23,801 nt of DNA from positions 1 to 23,801 of the forward strand of contig DCGK01000128.1 in NCBI GenBank assembly GCA_002315235.1, in the 5' to 3' direction. How positions within the stretch are numbered: the first letter of the stretch is position 1; every line of letters starts with the position of its first letter. A model generated the notes under the pieces. That model saw only the letters and a list, made by a program, of their open reading frames with translations, ran no database searches and was not told the origin of the DNA. Positions 7,834 to 15,373 of this stretch are shown piece after piece. A program made the position numbers and the translations under genes. Source of the stretch: Ruminococcus sp. UBA1780 (lineage in GTDB: Bacteria; Bacillota; Clostridia; Oscillospirales; Ruminococcaceae).

Positions 7834-7859
7834 TGTTATAACTGAAAACAATGCATTGT
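7834..7859 (+). promoter_or_regulatory. Extended -10 promoter and palindrome before the sigma factor
   Basis: TG-T-TATAAC (7834-7842) is an extended -10 element without a recognisable -35 box. Immediately downstream, ACAATGCATTGT (7848-7859) is a perfect 12-bp palindrome, with AACTG and CAGTT on its flanks as a further, offset pair. This could be an operator. Confidence 0.4.
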
Positions 7860-7864
7860 CAGTT

Positions 7865-7881
7865 TTAAGGAAGCACTGAAA
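7865..7881 (+). repeat. Copy 2 (partial) of the dispersed repeat
   Basis: TTAAGGAAGCACTGAAA matches the first 15 bases of the copy at 7684 with one change, then diverges. It lies in the leader of the sigma-factor operon. Confidence 0.5.
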
Positions 7882-7927
7882 GGGAAAGTGAGAACTGCTT
7901 CGAACATTTAAAGGAGTTTTGGAAAAG

Positions 7928-8446
7928 ATGAAGACAGATGATTTCAGAAAGGATGTGAATACTGCGGTCCGCGGTGACAGGGAAGCGTTTTCACGACTGT
8001 ATGCGCTGGTTTATGAGGAGCTTTACAGAACAGCATTTTACAGTCTGAGAAATGAACATGATGCGGCGGATGCGGTAAGTGAAACAGTTCTGGATGCTTT
8101 TAATTCAATAAGAAAACTCCGGAGCGAGGAAGCCTTCCGAAGCTGGATTTTTAAAATACTCTCTGCAAAGATAAAAAGAAAACAGGCTGAGTATTCAAAA
8201 TCTGCAGTGGATATAAATGCACCGGAGTATGAAAGCATTCTGCATGAGAATTTTAAATTCGAAAATCAGGAGCTGGCAGAAGCTATGTACAGAATTGAGG
8301 ATGAGGACAGACTGATACTTTCACTGTCTGTACTTAGCGGCTACACAGGGGATGAGATTGCGAAAATATGCAGAATTAATCCGTCAACGGTCCGTTCCAG
8401 ACTCATGAGAACAAAAGAAAAACTGAAAAGGCTTATTGGTGAGTAA
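7928..8446 (+). CDS. ECF-type RNA polymerase sigma factor
   Basis: Sigma-70 family protein of 172 residues with only regions 2 and 4. Region 2 (about 15-85) shows FSRLYALVYEELYRTAFY, DAADAVSETVLDAF and FRSWIFKILSAKIKR. Region 4 (about 115-170) shows LSVLSGYTGDEIAKICRINPS in part and the helix-turn-helix STVRSRLMRTKEKLKRLI. An in-frame TTG at 7919 is too close to AAGGAG (7911-7916) to be used; the ATG at 7928 is 11 bases from it. The gene ends 13 bases before the start of the beta-propeller membrane protein, so the two are almost certainly cotranscribed, as sigma factors and their regulators usually are. The target promoters are not known. No separate zinc-finger anti-sigma gene is present. 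Confidence 0.9.
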   Translation: MKTDDFRKDVNTAVRGDREAFSRLYALVYEELYRTAFYSLRNEHDAADAVSETVLDAFNSIRKLRSEEAFRSWIFKILSAKIKRKQAEYSKSAVDINAPEYESILHENFKFENQELAEAMYRIEDEDRLILSLSVLSGYTGDEIAKICRINPSTVRSRLMRTKEKLKRLIGE

Positions 8447-8459
8447 GGTGGATGATAAT

Positions 8460-10586
8460 ATGAGTGACAAAATAAAAAAAGTACTGGAAACCCCCGAGGT
8501 TCCCGACAGGCTTAAGCCGGAAAATATCACCGAGCTTCTGGATGCTGTTCCTGTAAGAAAAAGAAGCAGGATAAAAACAGTTACAGCATGGTGCACTGCA
8601 GCTGCAGCGTGCCTTGTAATTACAGTGGGTGCTGTAAAGTTCGGTTCTGATAAAATGATTTCTGAACAGACTGCGATAATGTCTGCTGCAGACAGCAAAC
8701 CTTTCGGAATAACAAACGGAATTTCATCCGGAGTAAAGGATGAATCTGCGGATGAGGCGGTTTCTGAGGAATCAGATTCAGCCTCTGCGGATAAGTATAC
8801 TCTTCAGATTCCGGAAACCCTGGCGTTTGAGCAGCTCGGAAGCTACGAAAGAGTTTATGAATTCTACAGAAAAGGTATACGTTCATACGGCGATATAATA
8901 GGTGAGGATGACGACGAGCTTATGATTAACAGTGCGGATGCTGCTGAAAGAAATGAAAGCACTGTATCAGAGGAGGCTTCTGACATTTCCGATACATACA
9001 GCCAGGCTGAGGGAATTTCCGAGGCTGATGTAATCAAGGCAAATAAAAAAGGTGTTTACTATTTTTCCACGCACGTATACGGAAAAACGTTCCGCTATGT
9101 TCCTTTTGACAGCAGAAACGGCAGGTTCGGGGAGCCTGAGGAGACGGATATTTCTTCATATATCCCGGATGCGGAAAGCGGAATACGTGAGATGTATCTT
9201 TCAGGAGATATTCTTTCCGTTATTGTGTATGCATATTCAGGCGAAGATTATGCGTACAGTACAGCTGTTCTGACATTTGATGTGTCAGACGGCAGTCCGG
9301 AATTTGCGGGATCATATATTCAGAGCGGAGTGTACATTTCATCAAGAATGAAGGATAACATCATGTATCTTGTAACAAATCAGCATCCGGACTACAGCTT
9401 CAGATTTATCAGTGATGATGAGGATATTACTGATGAAAAGTATATGAAAAGAGTTCTTCCTTTCTGCGGTGAAAGCTTTGAAAATTCAGAATGTCTGGAT
9501 CCTTCATGCATTCTGGTTCCGAAGGGATGGGATGACCGGAAATATTTCGAGTCATTTGTAAATGTTTCAGGAATTGATGTCACTTCGCCTTCAGTGCCGG
9601 TTTCTGTTGTTTCCGTTGCCGGTAATACGGAAGAGATATACTGCTCGCAGGAAAACATTTATCTGACAGAAATAAACTATAACAGTGAGAATGAGTATTA
9701 TGAAACCGGAATTACAAGATTTTCGGCAGACAGCGGCACAGTCAGCCCGCAGGCATCCGGCAGAATAAACGGCCGCGTTCTTAACCAGTTTTCCATGGAT
9801 GAGTATAAGGGGCATTTCAGAGTGGCCACTACATCATTTGTTTACGGAGACAGAGGAAGCGGCTGGCCTTCAAATAATGTTTTCGTACTTGACATGGATA
9901 TGAACACGGTCGGAAGCATTACAGGCATTGCTGAAAAGGAAACTATAAAATCAGTAAACTTCCAGGGTGACACAGGATATGTGGTAACGTATGAACGCAC
10001 TGATCCTCTGTTTGCGGTAAATCTTTCGGATCCTGAAAATCCGTTTATTACGGACGAATTCAAAATCAACGGATTCAGCACATTCATGAGAAAATGGAGC
10101 GATGACCTGCTTCTCGGATTTGGTGTTGATGCAGACGAGGACGGGATAGAAACAGGTATTAAGCTTACCATGTTTGATGTTTCCGATGACAGTGAACTGA
10201 ATGCGGTAACAACCTACAGCATGAACGCTGAAAAGAGCAGAAGGAGCTATCATTCGGTTTATTCCGATGCAGTCCATGACAGAAAGGCACTTCTGATAAG
10301 TCCGGAAAGAAATATAATAGGTTTTCCTGTAGTGGAAGCCATCCGGGATGAGGACAATAACCCTGAAACGAAATCAGCATATATTCTGTTCAGATTTGAG
10401 GACGGTCAGTTCAAAGAAACAGGGCAGATTAAGGCTGAAGGTATGTATCCGTTTGACAGAGCGGTATACATTGATGACTATATATGCATGTTCGGCGGTG
10501 ACACAGCCGTATGTGCTGAAATTTCAGAAATGAAAGAAACAGATAGAATATATTTTGAAACTAACGATATATATTTATGGGACTAA
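8460..10586 (+). CDS. Membrane-anchored beta-propeller protein, putative regulator of the adjacent sigma factor
   Basis: 708 residues. The N-terminus (1-38) is cytosolic and includes VPDRLKPENITELLD. One membrane helix spans about 39-60 (Ala/Val/Ile-rich, preceded by RKRSR). A Ser/Glu/Asp-rich stretch follows, then a large outer domain. The outer part resembles the secreted C-terminal beta-propeller family (Pfam Beta_propel, distantly WD40-like): AEGISEADVIKANKKGVYYFS (in part) corresponds to the family's GVDEADIVKTDGKYIY-like signature. Repeated blade-like segments follow, such as VLTFDVSDGSPEF, VFVLDMDMNTVGSI and LTMFDVSDDSELN. The start is the ATG at 8460, eight bases after AAGGTGG. The topology (cytosolic tail, helix, large sensor domain) and position behind an ECF sigma gene suggest a sensor or anti-sigma role. 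This is an inference; the family itself has no settled function. Confidence 0.85.
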   Translation: MSDKIKKVLETPEVPDRLKPENITELLDAVPVRKRSRIKTVTAWCTAAAACLVITVGAVKFGSDKMISEQTAIMSAADSKPFGITNGISSGVKDESADEAVSEESDSASADKYTLQIPETLAFEQLGSYERVYEFYRKGIRSYGDIIGEDDDELMINSADAAERNESTVSEEASDISDTYSQAEGISEADVIKANKKGVYYFSTHVYGKTFRYVPFDSRNGRFGEPEETDISSYIPDAESGIREMYLSGDILSVIVYAYSGEDYAYSTAVLTFDVSDGSPEFAGSYIQSGVYISSRMKDNIMYLVTNQHPDYSFRFISDDEDITDEKYMKRVLPFCGESFENSECLDPSCILVPKGWDDRKYFESFVNVSGIDVTSPSVPVSVVSVAGNTEEIYCSQENIYLTEINYNSENEYYETGITRFSADSGTVSPQASGRINGRVLNQFSMDEYKGHFRVATTSFVYGDRGSGWPSNNVFVLDMDMNTVGSITGIAEKETIKSVNFQGDTGYVVTYERTDPLFAVNLSDPENPFITDEFKINGFSTFMRKWSDDLLLGFGVDADEDGIETGIKLTMFDVSDDSELNAVTTYSMNAEKSRRSYHSVYSDAVHDRKALLISPERNIIGFPVVEAIRDEDNNPETKSAYILFRFEDGQFKETGQIKAEGMYPFDRAVYIDDYICMFGGDTAVCAEISEMKETDRIYFETNDIYLWD

Positions 10587-10605
10587 TACCGGGAGGAGAT
10601 TTTTT

Positions 10606-11685
10606 ATGAAGAAAAAAATATTATTAATATCATTAATCTGCACTGCGCTGCTCACATCATGCGGTTCATCGAAATATTCCGAATCAGCAGCATCCTATAA
10701 TGCATTAAACGGTGCACATGGAATTTTTGATTCAAAGGGATACAGTTCTGACTCCGCTGCTACGTATGAGGAGGCAGCTTCAGAAGACGGTTATTATGCA
10801 GCAGACAACACGGTATACGCTGAAACAGATGACCCGCAGACTGAAAAGGAACAGACACCGAATGTAAATTCAGAGTCAATTGACAGGGATATGCTGGTGT
10901 ACTCATGTACAATGGGCGTGGATGTTCTTGATTTTGACAGTGCGGTAGATAAGTTCAGAGGCAGGATAGAGCAGTATCAGGGGTTTGTTGAGAGTGAGCG
11001 GTTCAGTGACGGCGGCTCATCAAGCAGATGGTATGATGAAAATGAGCAGAAGTGGAGCACATATACTGCAACTGTAAGAGTTCCGAGCAGGGTGTACGAG
11101 GATTTCTGCAATGCATTTGCTGAACTTGGCGACCTCAGGAGCAAAAATGCTTCAGTTCAGAATGTAAGCCAGGAGTATCATGATCTTTCAACTACACTTG
11201 CAATTTATGAGCAGAAGGAAGACAGATATCTTGAGATGCTTTCAAAGGCAAAGGATGAGGCAAACGCTGTTGCAGTTGAAGACAAGCTCACAGATATTCA
11301 GGTAGAGATTGCAAAGCTTAAAACAAGGATGAACCAGATTAAGACTGATGTTGCTTATTCGTATGTTTATGTTACAATAAATGAAGTCAAGGAATATCAG
11401 GCAGAGCCGGTTCACAATGATACCTTCGGCGAGAGACTTGTCAATACGCTTAAGGATGCCGGTACCGGATTCCTCGAATTCCTTGAGGCATTACTTTTCT
11501 TCCTTATCTACGCATTTCCGTATGTTCTTGTTTTCGGACTTATTATTGCCGGACTTGTAAAGCTTGTTAAGGCAGTAAGAACCAGGAAGAAGGCAAAAGA
11601 AGAAAAAAAGGCTGCTGTGAAGGCAGAGAATGTGAAGGAAAAAGCAGCACCGGAGCCGGAGGATGAAGTTAAGCCTGAAAAATAA
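10606..11685 (+). CDS. DUF4349-type lipoprotein with C-terminal membrane helix
   Basis: 359 residues. The lipoprotein signal is MKKKILLISLICTALLTSCG, with the lipidated Cys at residue 19, followed by a Ser/Asp/Glu-rich linker to about 95. A DUF4349-like domain covers about 100-270: SCTMGVDVLDFDSAVDKF, GFVESERFSDGG, a Tyr/Thr-rich strand ATVRVPSRVYEDFCNAF, and a coiled coil around LSTTLAIYEQKEDRYLEML to KLKTRMNQIK. A C-terminal helix spans about 290-320 (FLEALLFFLIYAFPYVLVFG), followed by a basic, Lys/Glu-rich cytosolic tail. The start has GGGAGGAG seven bases upstream and lies 19 bases after the propeller stop, so it belongs to the sigma operon. DUF4349 proteins have no assigned biochemical role; a part in sensing the envelope is only a guess from context. 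Confidence 0.86.
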   Translation: MKKKILLISLICTALLTSCGSSKYSESAASYNALNGAHGIFDSKGYSSDSAATYEEAASEDGYYAADNTVYAETDDPQTEKEQTPNVNSESIDRDMLVYSCTMGVDVLDFDSAVDKFRGRIEQYQGFVESERFSDGGSSSRWYDENEQKWSTYTATVRVPSRVYEDFCNAFAELGDLRSKNASVQNVSQEYHDLSTTLAIYEQKEDRYLEMLSKAKDEANAVAVEDKLTDIQVEIAKLKTRMNQIKTDVAYSYVYVTINEVKEYQAEPVHNDTFGERLVNTLKDAGTGFLEFLEALLFFLIYAFPYVLVFGLIIAGLVKLVKAVRTRKKAKEEKKAAVKAENVKEKAAPEPEDEVKPEK

Positions 11686-11720
11686 ACTTAACAGATAAGC
11701 TGTCTTCGCCGACAGCACAT

Positions 11721-11761
11721 AAAAGACATGGAGTCATTTCATCTGATTCCATGTCTTTTTA
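11721..11761 (+). terminator. Rho-independent terminator of the sigma operon
   Basis: A 16-bp stem with one G-U pair (11721-11736 with 11744-11759), loop TTTCATC, runs into TTTTTATTT. A smaller hairpin, GCTGTC-TTCGCC-GACAGC, precedes it at 11699-11716. Confidence 0.88.
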
Positions 11762-11765
11762 TTTC

Positions 11766-11794
11766 TTGTGAAAAATCCGAAAATGTGCTATACT
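11766..11794 (+). promoter_or_regulatory. Promoter of the SNF2 helicase gene
   Basis: TTGTGA (11766-11771) and TATACT (11789-11794) are 17 bases apart. Transcription from about 11801 would give a 160-base leader. Confidence 0.7.
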
Positions 11795-11811
11795 TTATCT
11801 GTATGAAACTG

Positions 11812-11941
11812 CTTCAGGATTTCCGGAATACGGAATGCTGAAGAAAATATGACAGCGCAGAGCTTTGAAATACCAAAGAGAATATGTACCTGAGCATAAA
11901 ATGAATTTTGAAAAAATGGCATGTATGAAGTCTGACATGCC
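11812..11941 (+). other. Structured leader of the SNF2 helicase gene
   Basis: Two hairpins are visible. The first pairs CTTCAG (11812-11817) with CTGAAG (11838-11843) and TTCCG (11821-11825) with CGGAA (11831-11835). The second pairs GGCATGT (11918-11924) with ACATGCC (11935-11941) and ends eight bases before the GGGAG ribosome site. Neither matches a riboswitch I know. Confidence 0.4.
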
Positions 11942-11960
11942 TTGTTTCGGGAGTGATTAA
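11901..11960 (+). CDS. Possible 19-codon upstream ORF in the SNF2 leader
   Basis: ATG at 11901 opens MNFEKMACMKSDMPCFGSD and stops at 11958-11960, one base before the ATG of the helicase gene. It spans the second leader hairpin and contains the helicase ribosome site. It has no good ribosome site of its own, so it may be chance. Confidence 0.2.
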   Translation: MNFEKMACMKSDMPCFGSD

Positions 11961-11961
11961 A

Positions 11962-14900
11962 ATGATAAATCTTTTCAGCTTTGAGTCTGAGGCTGATCCG
12001 AAAAAACTTCAGAAAGGCCGTGAGCTGTTTGAAAAAAACTGCATAACCAGTGCGGACCTTTTTATTGACGGAGAGTACAGTTTCTGGTTTAAACCGGAAA
12101 AAAACTGTTATTACGGGACGCGTGTTACAGCTGTTTTTACAGACAGCGGTGACCTTGATGAGGCACGCTGTTCCTGCCAGCGGATGGGAGATGACGAACT
12201 CTGCGGACATAAGTGTGCAGCTTTTCTGTACATAAGGGAGCATTTTGAAGAGGATCTCGAAAAGAGAAGGGAAGCTGTTTTCCGCAGACTTATGGATCAG
12301 TGCCTCGGAAACGGCGGGGAAGAGGATACGGACGAAAGCAGGGAAAGTATCGCACCGCCTGTTACACAGATTGTTCCTGTCGTTACTATGAAGGACGGCG
12401 CACTCAGATGCTCGCTTAAGGCAGGCGGAGAAAAGCTTTACGCAGTATCCAGCATTCCGGAGCTCAAGGCGGCGTTTGAAGCTGAAAGAACTGCGGTGTA
12501 CGGAAAAAACGCAGTTTTCAGACACAGCTACAGTGAACTTGATGAGCGCAGCAGAAAGATTCTTGACCTCTGCTACTATTACTATTCATCCTCAGCCATT
12601 GAGTCAGGCAAGTCACGTGTTAATGGTGTTTCAAAAAAATATGTAATCATTCACGGCAGTAAGGTTGACACATTTTTCAGACTGTTTAAGGACGGAGAGC
12701 TTGAAATAGACAAGCAGATTTATCAGGTAAAATACAAAATTCCGAAGATTGAAGGCGAGATTTTCCGTGCTGATGAGAAGGGATACTCCATTCGTATGCT
12801 CAGCTGGCCGGATATTTATGACAGCGGAAAACGTACCTGTCTGATAAATTACGAAAAGCATACAATATACATCACTGACACCGGATTTACGGAAACTGCA
12901 CTCAGACTTCTCAGAATGTGCATTTCCATGAACAAAATCTATATCAGAAACGAGAATATGCCGGCATTTTACAGCGGTGTGCTCAGAGCGGTTAAGAAGT
13001 ACATAGACATTCGCGGAATAGACAGTCTTGATGACTTTGTTCCTCCTGAACTGGAAGCCCGTCTGTATATTGACTCGGTAAATGACGGTGTTCAGGCCCG
13101 TCCGGAATTTGTCTACGGCGATGAAAAATACACAGGATTTTACAGTCAGACCAAAAATCCGTTCTGCGACTACAAGGCAGAGCGTATCATCAGAAATATT
13201 TTCTCAAAATATTTTGATGAGGAGGACCACAGTAATCCCGGAACATTCATTATGCACGGAGATGACAGGCTCTACGAGCTTCTCACTGTCGGTCTGAATG
13301 AATTTGAAAAATACATGGACGTATTCGTAACGGACGCGTTCAAAAAAATAGGTGTCCGTGCACCGGCACGTCCTGCAATCGGCATACGTCCTTCAGGTTC
13401 TCTTCTTGCTCTTGACATTACCGCTGAGGGCTATACAATGTCAGAGCTTGTCGATATGCTCAAAAGCTACAGGAAGGGTGCAAAATATCACAGACTTAAG
13501 GATGGCTCCTTTGCACTTATCACTGATTCAATGTCAGAGCTTGCAAGCGTTGCTGATAACCTTAATATAAGCGACAAGGCACTTCTTAAGGAAAAGCTTA
13601 CAGTTCCTGCCTACAGAATGCTGTATCTCGACAGTCTGAAGAAAAACTGTGAAAATCTGCGCATTAACAGAAGTGCGGAATTCAAAAAGGCGGTAAGTAC
13701 TTTCGGTATGATGGTGGACGACAGCGAACAGCTTACTGTTCCCGTGAGCCTTGACGGAATCATGCGTGAGTATCAGAAGTACGGATTCAGATGGCTCAGG
13801 ACCATTTCTGCCTATAAGTTCGGTGGTATTCTCGCCGATGACATGGGTCTCGGCAAGACACTTCAGGCTATTTCGCTTATTCTCAGTAACAGGCAGAACG
13901 GCTGTACAAAACCGGCGCTTGTTGTATGCCCGGCCTCACTTTCTCTTAACTGGAAAAATGAAATCAGTCGTTTTGCGCCTGAGCTGAAAACGCTGACCGT
14001 TATTGGTTCTGTATCAGCCAGAGAGGAACTTTTCAGAAATATTAACGACTATGATGTAATCATAACTCCGTACTCGCTTCTGACAAGGGATATTGAAAAA
14101 TATGAAAACACTGAATTCAGCAGCCAGTTTATAGACGAGGCGCAGTATATAAAAAATCAGAACACACAGGCTGCAAAGGCAGTTAAAGCAATAAAAGCTG
14201 ACGTAAAATTTGCCCTTACAGGCACACCTGTTGAAAACAGTCTTGCGGAGCTCTGGAGCATATTTGACTATATTATGCCTGACTATCTCTATAACTATAC
14301 GTATTTCAGAAAGAACTACGAGGCGCCTATTACGGCAAAGAAGGAGGAGAAGGTTGTTTCAGAGCTTCAGAAGGTCATTTCTCCGTTTATTCTCAGAAGA
14401 ATGAAGAAGGAGGTTCTGAAGGAGCTTCCGGACAAGACGGAAACTGTTATGTATGCAAGCATGGGTGAGGAGCAGAGCAGGATTTACTCGGCAAATGTTG
14501 CTGATGTGAAAAAGACTCTTGCGAAGGAGCTTAAGGACGGAGCTGACAGAATAAAAATACTTGCAATGCTTACAAGGCTCAGGCAGATATGCTGTGATCC
14601 GTCGCTTGTTTACGACAACTATTCCGGTGAGAGTGCCAAGCTTGAGCAGTGTATTGAGCTCGTAAACAACTGTGTAATATCAGGTCACAAGATTCTGCTG
14701 TTCTCGCAGTTTACGTCAATGCTTGACATCATTTCAAAGAGACTTGATGAAGAGGGCGTCAGCTACTACACTATCACAGGACAGACAAAACCGGCGGAAC
14801 GTATCCGTCTGGTAAATGAATTTAACGAGGACGGAACAAATGTTTTCCTCATCTCGCTCAAGGCCGGCGGTACGGGACTTAATCTGACCGGTGCTGACAT

Positions 14901-15138
14901 CGTTATCCACTACGACCCGTGGTGGAACCTTTCTGCCGAAAATCAGGCATCAGACCGTGCATACCGTATAGGGCAGAAGAGGAATGTTCAGATTTACAAG
15001 CTTATTACAGACAAAACAATAGAGGAAAAAATCATCGAGCTTCAGACCCGCAAGGCTGAACTCTACGACATTGCCGTGAACGGTGAGGGCGACATTATGC
15101 ATATGTCCGCCGATGATATTCTGAGTATTCTGGAATAA
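11962..15138 (+). CDS. SWIM zinc-finger SNF2-family helicase (bacterial HepA/Rad54-like)
   Basis: Superfamily 2 DNA translocase of 1058 residues. A SWIM zinc motif sits near the N-terminus (Cys70, Cys72, Cys81, His83 in ARCSCQ...LCGHKC). A long bacterial SNF2-associated region covers about 100-590. The ATPase core follows: Walker A DDMGLGKT (about 624-632), motif II DEAQ (about 725-728, the usual bacterial form), LTGTPVENS (motif III), and the C-terminal RecA lobe with LLFSQFTSMLDII, LISLKAGGTGLNLTGAD and QASDRAYRIGQ (motif VI, about 995-1005). An in-frame GTG at 11953 exists, but GGGAG at 11949-11953 places the start at the ATG 11962. These proteins remodel protein-DNA or RNA polymerase-DNA complexes using ATP. 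The precise role here is not known. The gene is monocistronic. Confidence 0.93.
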   Translation: MINLFSFESEADPKKLQKGRELFEKNCITSADLFIDGEYSFWFKPEKNCYYGTRVTAVFTDSGDLDEARCSCQRMGDDELCGHKCAAFLYIREHFEEDLEKRREAVFRRLMDQCLGNGGEEDTDESRESIAPPVTQIVPVVTMKDGALRCSLKAGGEKLYAVSSIPELKAAFEAERTAVYGKNAVFRHSYSELDERSRKILDLCYYYYSSSAIESGKSRVNGVSKKYVIIHGSKVDTFFRLFKDGELEIDKQIYQVKYKIPKIEGEIFRADEKGYSIRMLSWPDIYDSGKRTCLINYEKHTIYITDTGFTETALRLLRMCISMNKIYIRNENMPAFYSGVLRAVKKYIDIRGIDSLDDFVPPELEARLYIDSVNDGVQARPEFVYGDEKYTGFYSQTKNPFCDYKAERIIRNIFSKYFDEEDHSNPGTFIMHGDDRLYELLTVGLNEFEKYMDVFVTDAFKKIGVRAPARPAIGIRPSGSLLALDITAEGYTMSELVDMLKSYRKGAKYHRLKDGSFALITDSMSELASVADNLNISDKALLKEKLTVPAYRMLYLDSLKKNCENLRINRSAEFKKAVSTFGMMVDDSEQLTVPVSLDGIMREYQKYGFRWLRTISAYKFGGILADDMGLGKTLQAISLILSNRQNGCTKPALVVCPASLSLNWKNEISRFAPELKTLTVIGSVSAREELFRNINDYDVIITPYSLLTRDIEKYENTEFSSQFIDEAQYIKNQNTQAAKAVKAIKADVKFALTGTPVENSLAELWSIFDYIMPDYLYNYTYFRKNYEAPITAKKEEKVVSELQKVISPFILRRMKKEVLKELPDKTETVMYASMGEEQSRIYSANVADVKKTLAKELKDGADRIKILAMLTRLRQICCDPSLVYDNYSGESAKLEQCIELVNNCVISGHKILLFSQFTSMLDIISKRLDEEGVSYYTITGQTKPAERIRLVNEFNEDGTNVFLISLKAGGTGLNLTGADIVIHYDPWWNLSAENQASDRAYRIGQKRNVQIYKLITDKTIEEKIIELQTRKAELYDIAVNGEGDIMHMSADDILSILE

Positions 15139-15140
15139 CC

Positions 15141-15226
15141 CGTCAGTACGGAGTTCCTGATGGACGCATCCTCCGGTCAGCTGTGCTGACAGCCCTGTCT
15201 GCAGACAGGGACTGCGGGGCGGAGGG
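15141..15226 (+). ncRNA. GC-rich multi-stem element between SNF2 and suf genes
   Basis: Starting two bases after the helicase stop, the sequence can fold into four stems. CGTCAG (15141-15146) pairs with CTGATG (15157-15162). An outer CCTCCG (15170-15175) pairs with CGGAGG (15220-15225). That stem encloses GTCAGC-TGT-GCTGAC (15176-15190) and CCCTGTC-TGCA-GACAGGG (15193-15210), which together form a three-way junction. There is no T-run. It could be a 3' end stabiliser, an unusual terminator or a small RNA; the family is not recognised. Confidence 0.35.
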
Positions 15227-15230
15227 ACAC

Positions 15231-15259
15231 TTTACAAAATCCCACCGGTGTGGTATACT
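15231..15259 (+). promoter_or_regulatory. Promoter of the suf-like operon
   Basis: TTTACA (15231-15236) and TATACT (15254-15259) are 17 bases apart. CCACCGGTGTGG (15242-15253) in the spacer is a near-perfect palindrome ending at the -10 box and may be an operator. Confidence 0.7.
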
Positions 15260-15265
15260 TTATAC

Positions 15266-15373
15266 TGAACTATTAAGGAGAGTGCGGTGCGAAGGTGCAG
15301 GGCGGCTGTAAAGCCATGCAGTAAAACACTGCTTTCCCGTATAAGTATAATTGAAAGGGCGGTATAATACCAC
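15266..15373 (+). other. Structured 108-base leader of the suf-like operon
   Basis: The leader is GC-rich for its first half. It can form TGCA (15296-15299)/TGCA (15317-15320) with an inner GGC-TGTAAA-GCC. Competing with it is GCAGT-AAAAC-ACTGC (15318-15332). The two folds share bases 15318-15320 and so are alternatives. The ribosome site is weak (AAAGGGCGG, 15354-15362, 11 bases from the ATG). No known riboswitch class is recognised. Confidence 0.35.

Noticed and set aside
11788..12525. 245-codon minus-strand open frame opposite the SNF2 gene start
   Set aside because: It overlaps the real promoter, leader and first 560 bases of a clear SNF2 gene and has Cys/Phe/Ser-rich composition typical of an antisense shadow.
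14134..14145. DEAQ instead of DEAH in motif II of the SNF2 helicase
   Set aside because: DEAQ is the usual form in bacterial SNF2 proteins, so it is not a defect.
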